DNA of 64,000 nt from Desulfohalobiaceae bacterium S24. Lineage in GTDB: Bacteria; Desulfobacterota; Desulfovibrionia; Desulfovibrionales; Desulfothermaceae. The stretch spans positions 1 to 64,000 of the forward strand of contig JAABTT010000002.1 of assembly GCA_011389765.1 (NCBI GenBank), in the 5' to 3' direction. The notes under the pieces were generated by a model. That model had not been told where the DNA came from. It was given only the letters and a program-made list of their open reading frames with translations, and did no database searches. Below are positions 58,920 through 64,000 of the stretch, one piece after another; the first letter of the stretch is position 1; every line of letters starts with the position of its first letter. A program made the translations under genes and the position numbers.

Positions 58920-59011
58920 GGGGCCTCCAGCTGATAAAAACGATTTGCAAGGCTATGAGTCGTAGTTTAAGTCTAACCACATCAAGCCTACCTGTCAAAA
59001 GGAATTTCAAA

Positions 59012-59042
59012 TAGACTGATCCAAGCTTCTATTGAAATAGAG
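59012..59042. mobile_element. MITE-like element fragment, copy 4
   Basis: ACTGATCCAAGCTTCTATTG and AAATAGAG match the left part of copy 1 (19024 onward: ACTGATCCAAATTAGCTTCT). No right end is present, so this is half an element. The surrounding gap 58920-59128 has no gene. Confidence 0.6.
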
Positions 59043-59128
59043 TCTAACCCAGTTTTTCGAGATAGAGTAAATCGGCATGCCGCCGAGAATGCTGCTGCGG
59101 AATTGAAAATTAAGCTTGAAGACGCCTT

Positions 59129-60154
59129 TCATGCATAAGTTTTCGATGCATTCAGGAGGCGGCCGGCAAGGTGCAGGGCCTGTTCCAGGCTGGTGACATC
59201 GGCCCGGCCGGTGCCGACCAGGTCGTAGCCCGTGCCGTGGTCTACCGAGGTCCTGACACAGGGCAGGCCTAAGGTGATGTTCACGGCCTGGTGAAAGTGG
59301 AGGAGCTTAAGCGGAGCCAGTCCCTGGTCGTGGTACATGGCCAGGACGGATGAAAATTCCTGCTGCCGGGCCCGGTAAAAAAGCGTGTCGGCCGGAAAGG
59401 GACCTTCTGCCTTGATTCCCTGTTTCCGGACCGACTGGATGGCGGGTGTGATGATGCGTTCTTCTTCCGTTCCTATGGTGCCGTTTTCGCCGGCATGTGG
59501 GTTGAGACCACAGACCCCGATGGGTTTATCCTCACGACTCAGCTTTTGCATGAGGTCCCAGGTGAGCCGGAGACAGCGGATGATCTTTTCGCTAGTGATC
59601 AATCCCGGCACGCGGGAAAGGGGCGGATGGGTGGTCGCCAGGGAGACCCGCAGCTCTGGTCCGGCCAAATGCATGCAGACGTCCTCAGGAGTCAGGTTGA
59701 AACGCCGGGCCAGAAACTCGGTGTGTCCGGGAAAGGCGTAGCCGGCCTCCATGAGCATGGCCTTGTTCAAAGGGCAGGTAACCACACCCCGGGACAGACC
59801 CCGGGCAATGAAGGAACAGGCTGTATCCAGGCTGATGCCCGCGGCGAGGCCGCCCGAGACCCGGGCCGTTCCGGGGGCGCATTCCAGATCATCCAGTTCA
59901 TGGGGGCAGTGCAGGTAGATTTTTGGCGCGAGCTGGTTTTGAGAGTTGAGTTCAGGGAGCGTTTCCCAAAAAGGAGCTTTCTTCAAGCGGGTGCAATGAT
60001 GCTCCAGGGCCCGGTACGGGCCGATGATCACCAGGGGGCGCGCAATGCCCTGCCGGGCTTTGGAAGCAAGCAGGCGGACCGTGATTTCCGGTCCCAGGCC
60101 ATTGGGGTCGCCCAGGGTCAAAAGAAGCGGTTTGTGCCTTTCAGAGTCAGTCAT
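59129..60154 (-). CDS. pdxA: 4-hydroxythreonine-4-phosphate dehydrogenase
   Basis: 341 residues. LLLTLGDPNGLGPEITVRLL opens the protein; GHTEFLARRF, ICGLNPHAGENGTIG-like text (VCGLNPHAGENGTIGTEEE) and YHDQGLAPLKLLHF carry the metal-binding histidines and aspartate. It acts in the DXP-dependent pyridoxal phosphate pathway. It lies 53 bases downstream of aroC on the same strand. Confidence 0.93.
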   Translation of the reverse strand: MTDSERHKPLLLTLGDPNGLGPEITVRLLASKARQGIARPLVIIGPYRALEHHCTRLKKAPFWETLPELNSQNQLAPKIYLHCPHELDDLECAPGTARVSGGLAAGISLDTACSFIARGLSRGVVTCPLNKAMLMEAGYAFPGHTEFLARRFNLTPEDVCMHLAGPELRVSLATTHPPLSRVPGLITSEKIIRCLRLTWDLMQKLSREDKPIGVCGLNPHAGENGTIGTEEERIITPAIQSVRKQGIKAEGPFPADTLFYRARQQEFSSVLAMYHDQGLAPLKLLHFHQAVNITLGLPCVRTSVDHGTGYDLVGTGRADVTSLEQALHLAGRLLNASKTYA

Positions 60155-60207
60155 AGAGAGTTTTAGATCTGCGATTTACGATTGATAAGACAAATAATAA
60201 GAGCGGG

Positions 60208-61281
60208 TTAGGGGTTTTGGACCGAGGGGCATTTTGAACCGAGGTTCAGGAGCAGCATGTCCGCCAGAGTCAAACGGACCATGGACTTGAGCACTGGGAC
60301 GATCCGGGGGATGGCCGAGACATCGTGCCGGCCCTTGATCTGCAGACTGACTTCCTGCCCTTTGGCGTTCAGGGTTTTCTGGGGAAGAAAGATTGAAGGA
60401 ATGGGTTTGATGGTCGCCCTGGCCGTAATGGTCTGTCCGCTGGAGATCCCGCCCAAGATCCCTCCGGCCTTGTTTTGTCTGAAGCCGTCTTTGGACAAAG
60501 GGTCGTTGTTCTGACTCCCGCACAGATCGGCTGTATCCATGCCGGCCCCGATCTCAACAGCCTTGACCGCACCCACCCCCATCAGGGCATAGGCCAGCCT
60601 GGCGTCGAGCTTGTCGAACACCGGTTCGCCCAAGCCCACCGGCACGTTGCAGGCCTGTATTTCCACGATGCCGCCAATGCTGTCGCCCTTTTCCTTGACG
60701 TCTTGAATCCTTTGATTCCAGAGTTCCACCACTGAAACGTCCGGGGTGAAATAAGGATTCTCACAGGCCTTTTCCGGAGCGATCCGTTCAGCTTCAATGC
60801 CCCCCAACTCGAGGGTATAGGCCAGGACATGAATATTATGGGTCCGCAAAAACTGCTCGGCCACGGCTCCGCCTGCAACCCGGGACACTGTTTCCCTGGC
60901 CGAGGCCCTTCCGCCGCCCCGATGATCCCGGGTGCCGTATTTGAATTGATAGGTATAATCTGCGTGCCCGGGCCGGAAGACTTCTCTGAGGGACTCGTAG
61001 TCCTGGGATCGGTGCGCTTTGTTGGCGATTTGAAAGCCGATGGGTGTTCCGGTTGTGCAGCCTTCAAAGACCCCGGAGCAGAGTTTGATTGTGTCCGGCT
61101 CCTGCCGGGTTGTTCCGGCGGGACTTTGTCCGGGTTTGCGCTTGTCCAGTTCCTGCTGAATGATGTCTTCACTGAGCGCAATGCCCGCAGGGCAACCGTC
61201 TATGATCCCGCCGAGAGACGGGCCGTGGGATTCGCCGAAGGTTGTCAGTTTAAAAAGGCGGCCAAATGTGTTCCCTGACAT
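60208..61281 (-). CDS. aroC: chorismate synthase
   Basis: 357 residues. TTFGESHGPSLGGIIDGCPA, RPGHADYTYQFKYGTRDHRG and GGRASARETVSRVAGGAVAE are family signatures, with KDGFRQNKAGGILGGISSGQ later. It makes chorismate from EPSP using reduced FMN. The gene is complete and first of the aroC-pdxA pair. Confidence 0.95.
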   Translation of the reverse strand: MSGNTFGRLFKLTTFGESHGPSLGGIIDGCPAGIALSEDIIQQELDKRKPGQSPAGTTRQEPDTIKLCSGVFEGCTTGTPIGFQIANKAHRSQDYESLREVFRPGHADYTYQFKYGTRDHRGGGRASARETVSRVAGGAVAEQFLRTHNIHVLAYTLELGGIEAERIAPEKACENPYFTPDVSVVELWNQRIQDVKEKGDSIGGIVEIQACNVPVGLGEPVFDKLDARLAYALMGVGAVKAVEIGAGMDTADLCGSQNNDPLSKDGFRQNKAGGILGGISSGQTITARATIKPIPSIFLPQKTLNAKGQEVSLQIKGRHDVSAIPRIVPVLKSMVRLTLADMLLLNLGSKCPSVQNP

Positions 61282-61425
61282 GAGAACCTCTCTTTTTCCA
61301 AACCTTTAGGGTTGGTGCTTTTTGCTGTTTGGGGATCAGCTTTTGGATAAAGTTTCTGACTGGAAATTCAAACGCGGCGGAACTTCATGGGAGATGTATC
61401 AACAGGATTTGGAGAGCTTGTCAAG

Positions 61426-62013
61426 CTATTTCTTTTGCCATTCCAGGAAAGTTCCTTCCAGAATTCGTGGATCAAGCGAAGGGGTGTGGTACATGTTTTT
61501 CTTTTCCCGCTGCCTCCAGGCCTCATACAGGATGACGGAGGCAGCCACGGAGACGTTCAGGCTCTGCACCATCCCCTGCATGGGGATGAAAAGCTCGGTA
61601 TCGACATGTTCCTTGAGTTCCGGACTGATGCCGCTATGTTCATTGCCAAGGATAATCGCGGAAGGTTGACTCAGGTCCCATTGGGTGACGGGGATGGCCT
61701 GAGGGCCGAAACCGGTGCCCGCTATCCGGAAGTTCTGTTGACGAAGGCTTCCGACCAGTGCCCCGGCCTGGGTGTGTTTTTGCCGGTAGACCCATTTTCT
61801 GGTGGAAGCCGAACTTTTCCCGCCGATTGCGGGGAAGGATTCTGTTGTGTAATACAAATGGACCTTGTACACTCCGAAAGCGTCGCAGCTGCGCAGGATG
61901 GCCGAGACATTGTGGGGGTCATGGATATTGTCCATGACCAGGGTCAGGTCGGGCTGGCGTTTTTCCAGGACCGTTCTGATCCGCGTCTGTCGTTTCTTTG
62001 TCGGCTCTCGCAT
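61426..62013 (-). CDS. TrmH/SpoU-family RNA 2'-O-methyltransferase
   Basis: About 195 residues from the ATG at 62013 (MREPTKKRQTRIRTVLEKRQ). SPOUT motifs: VMDNIHDPHNVSAILRSCDA, AIILGNEHSGIS, IPMQGMVQSLNVSVAASVIL. It methylates ribose of a tRNA or rRNA base; by similarity TrmH (Gm18) is likely. No clear ribosome site precedes this ATG, and GTG at 62040 is an alternative. Divergent from dut. Confidence 0.88.
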   Translation of the reverse strand: MREPTKKRQTRIRTVLEKRQPDLTLVMDNIHDPHNVSAILRSCDAFGVYKVHLYYTTESFPAIGGKSSASTRKWVYRQKHTQAGALVGSLRQQNFRIAGTGFGPQAIPVTQWDLSQPSAIILGNEHSGISPELKEHVDTELFIPMQGMVQSLNVSVAASVILYEAWRQREKKNMYHTPSLDPRILEGTFLEWQKK

Positions 62014-62145
62014 AAGGAGGGCGATTCTGTATGAACTCACCGCTGTTGTCAATGTTTGTTGATTGGCGTTTTCCGGTTTCCGGATGAAGAGGCTGCCCGG
62101 GTTTAAAAAACGGCAATCGAAAATCAAAGATAAGGAGAAGCTGTT

Positions 62146-62604
62146 TTGCTGGATCTTGAAGTGAAGGTCAAATATCTGCACCCAATCTGGAACGAGAAGC
62201 CCCTTAACTATGCCACGCAATTTTCAGCCGGGGCCGATTTGCGGGCCTGTCTGGAAAAGACGCGCGAAGTCATAGCTCCGGGAGACAGGCTGGCTGTGCA
62301 CACGGGGCTGGCTATTGAAATCGCCACTCCGGGGTATGCCGGTTTTATCTTCTCCAGAAGCGGTCTGGGGACCAAAACAGGGCTGGTGGTCAGTCAGGGA
62401 GTCGGGGTGATCGATCCGGACTATCGGGGCGAGATTATCGTGTCCCTGTTGAATACTTCCCAATGGCCACAGGGCATCGTGCATGGACAGCGCATTGCAC
62501 AGCTCATCTTCATCCCGGCCCATCAGGCCGAAATCCTTGCGGTCCCGGATCTCGAACCCAGCGGCCGGGGGGACGGCGGTTTTGGCCACACCGGCGAGAC
62601 CTGA
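62146..62604 (+). CDS. dut: dUTP diphosphatase
   Basis: 152 residues with the five dUTPase motifs in order: SAGADLRACL, RSGLGTKTGL, GVIDPDYRGEIIVSL, GQRIAQLIF, and SGRGDGGFGHTGE. It hydrolyses dUTP to dUMP. TTG is the start, with GGAG eight bases upstream. Confidence 0.94.
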   Translation: MLDLEVKVKYLHPIWNEKPLNYATQFSAGADLRACLEKTREVIAPGDRLAVHTGLAIEIATPGYAGFIFSRSGLGTKTGLVVSQGVGVIDPDYRGEIIVSLLNTSQWPQGIVHGQRIAQLIFIPAHQAEILAVPDLEPSGRGDGGFGHTGET

Positions 62605-62799
62605 GGGGGACGGCTAAGTGCGCAGTTTCCTAAGTTCGGTGACGTATTCGCTGTCAGTCCAATCGAACCAAGGAGGTGGTGGGCTCTGATCTGAAAATTC
62701 GAAATCCGAATATCGAAATCCGAAACAAATTTCTAATGACAAAAATTCAAAATTCAAAACATCAGAAAAGTAGAATAATAAGAATTTGCTTTTATTGTG

Positions 62800-62890
62800 T
62801 GTTTTTCTCAATCTTTGTTTTTGAAACAAAGACTGATTGTCCTTTGATTTCAACGACAAAATCCTGAAAAAGGTGAGTTGGAGCAGTATA
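62800..62890. mobile_element. MITE-like element, copy 3 (left end decayed)
   Basis: TTTTTGAAACAAAGACTGAT and the following interior are identical or nearly so to copy 2, ending in TTGGAGCAGTATA at 62890. The left end is altered. The right end abuts the purE stop codon (62891). The gap 62605-62799 holds only simple words such as GAAATCCGAA repeats. Confidence 0.7.
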
Positions 62891-63382
62891 TCAGCCTCCG
62901 TCCAATTCCGCTGCCGCCCGGACCACGTCATCCTTCATGTCCTGCCTGGCTGCTGCGATTTTGGCGGCGAGGACCTCGTCGTTCAAGGCCAGAATCTGTG
63001 CCGCAAACCAGGCCGCGTTTTTGGCCCCGGCCTTATCCAGAGCCAGGGTCCCCACAGGAAATCCGGGGGGCATCTGGACGGTGGACAGCAGGGCATCCAA
63101 GCCGTTCAGGGACGAAGCGTTCAGAGGCACTCCGAGGACGGGTTTGTGCGTTTTGGCGGCCACGGCCCCGGCCAGATGGGCAGCCATGCCGGCCGCGCAG
63201 ATAAAGACCCGGCAGCCGTCATCTTCCAGTTCCTTGACCAGTTTTTCCGTTCTCTCCGGCGTCCTGTGGGCCGAGGTGATGGTAAATGTGCAGGAGATAT
63301 CCAGCTGCTCCAGGACCTGGATGCAGGGCCGCATGTATTCCGTGTCTGATTTGCTTCCCATAAAAACAGCGACTTGTGGCAT
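62891..63382 (-). CDS. purE: 5-(carboxyamino)imidazole ribonucleotide mutase
   Basis: 163 residues, class I PurE: VAVFMGSKSDTEYM, FTITSAHRTPERTEKLV, FICAAGMAAHLAGAVAAKTH, PVLGVPLNASSLNGLDALLS, MPPGFPVGTLALDKAGAKNA. It converts N5-CAIR to CAIR in purine synthesis. No purK is adjacent. Confidence 0.95.
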   Translation of the reverse strand: MPQVAVFMGSKSDTEYMRPCIQVLEQLDISCTFTITSAHRTPERTEKLVKELEDDGCRVFICAAGMAAHLAGAVAAKTHKPVLGVPLNASSLNGLDALLSTVQMPPGFPVGTLALDKAGAKNAAWFAAQILALNDEVLAAKIAAARQDMKDDVVRAAAELDGG

Positions 63383-63648
63383 TGGACACTCCTTTTTTTT
63401 GTTTTATTCCCGATTTGATGGGCCTGGTTCTTGACGAGAATCGGAGAAAACAGATAGTCTTTCCATGCAGAACTGAACTGGAGACAGGGAAAGAAGTCCT
63501 GCTTCTCAAAGTATGACGAGAGTTTTCCGTTCAAGCATTCAGTAAGACATAGGTTAGAGAAGCAGTCTACTGCAAGTGCTGTGTTTTGGCAAGAATCCAG
63601 TTTACGGCATCACTGACTTGAGGGGTTATCAATGATCCTGGGGGAGCG

Positions 63649-64000
63649 ATGATTCTCGGAATTGACGTGGGTGGTACCCATACGGACGCAGTTTTGTTGA
63701 GCAGGGAGGGAATGGTGGCGAGCGCCAAAGTCGCCACCAACCATGAGGACTTGCTTGGATCAATTCGCCTGGCTTTGGGGGAAATCCTCAAACATGACTC
63801 CATGGAGGGCCTCAAACGCTTTAATTTGAGCACGACTCTCTGCACCAACGCCATTGTACAGGATGAACTCGATGCTGTGGGGGTTCTGGTTTCGGCCGGA
63901 CCGGGCATCGACCCGGCGCACTTCAGAATCGGAACAGCGTACTCCTTGATCCGGGGCGGGCTTGATCACCGGGGGACTGAATTGACGCCCCTGGACCTGG
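63649..64000 (+). CDS. hydantoinase/oxoprolinase N-terminal domain protein (partial)
   Basis: ATG 63649 (GGGGGAG just upstream) begins MILGIDVGGTHTDAVLLS and stays open to the window end (117 codons). GIDVGGTHTDAVLL and LKRFNLSTTLCTNAIVQDEL are the nucleotide-binding start of the HyuA/OplA-type N-terminal domain. ATP-dependent hydantoin or oxoproline hydrolysis is likely; substrate is unknown as the gene continues outside. Confidence 0.88.
   Translation, partial: MILGIDVGGTHTDAVLLSREGMVASAKVATNHEDLLGSIRLALGEILKHDSMEGLKRFNLSTTLCTNAIVQDELDAVGVLVSAGPGIDPAHFRIGTAYSLIRGGLDHRGTELTPLDL

Noticed and set aside
1-64000. tRNA or rRNA genes
   Set aside because: I saw no cloverleaf-like or rRNA sequence, but short tRNA genes can be missed by eye.

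Overview
The window looks like chromosomal DNA of an anaerobic, methylotrophy-capable bacterium, most likely Desulfobacterota (old Deltaproteobacteria). The pointers are four-subunit-type 2-oxoacid:ferredoxin oxidoreductase genes, a corrinoid reductive activase, MttB-family methyltransferases, TRAP transport, a membrane-anchored multihaem cytochrome, and an apparent 22-amino-acid genetic code. This placement is inference; no rRNA or other phylogenetic marker is present.

Layout. 1-3.6 kb: an AAA-ATPase/nuclease tail, a composite palindromic element, wecB, decayed phage-like and DUF4062 genes, and a macro-domain gene. 3.8-11.7 kb: a tightly coupled minus-strand run (fused gamma-delta, alpha and beta subunits of a 2-oxoacid:ferredoxin oxidoreductase, ilvB, ilvN) behind an altronate/galactarate-type dehydratase, with a GntR regulator; two matching palindromic operators flank it. 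12.3-20.2 kb: an SDR gene and a GrdB/PrdB-like gene with an in-frame UGA followed by a SECIS-like hairpin (a probable selenoprotein), divergent from a D-aminoacylase plus a TRAP transporter; then a broken ferredoxin and a DUF362 protein. 20.7-28.3 kb: an amino-acid-type ABC transporter, an MttB with an in-frame UAG at codon 335 (probable pyrrolysine), a second GntR and a UAG-free MttB paralogue; TGTATACA operator-like sites sit before all three units. 28.5-53 kb: housekeeping and accessory genes (cupin, patatin, M16 protease pair, HD-GYP, CcdA, SLAC1-type transporter, TrxB, RACo-type activase, thioredoxin, ChaN-like lipoprotein, triple-SBP diguanylate cyclase, copper chaperone and ATPase, multihaem cytochrome). 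53.4-64 kb: glnA with a sigma-54-type promoter, glnE, a coiled-coil nuclease-like protein, pdxA, aroC, a TrmH-type methylase, dut, purE, and the start of a hydantoinase.

How the parts fit. The GntR/ABC/MttB block reads as inducible uptake and demethylation of methylated amines. The RACo-type protein 12 kb away could reactivate the corrinoid partner, but no corrinoid-binding protein is encoded here. The TRAP/D-aminoacylase/selenoprotein block suggests use of N-acyl-D-amino acids or related organic acids. GlnA, its adenylylatable Tyr398 and GlnE form a nitrogen-control module.

The intergenic DNA is unusually rich in structure: a MITE-like family of about 92 bp with TATACTGATCCAA ends (four copies or fragments), a hairpin family placed in gene leaders in constant orientation, other dispersed repeats, and several deletion scars in which gene pieces are joined. 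These, together with the two recoded genes, are the most interesting content.
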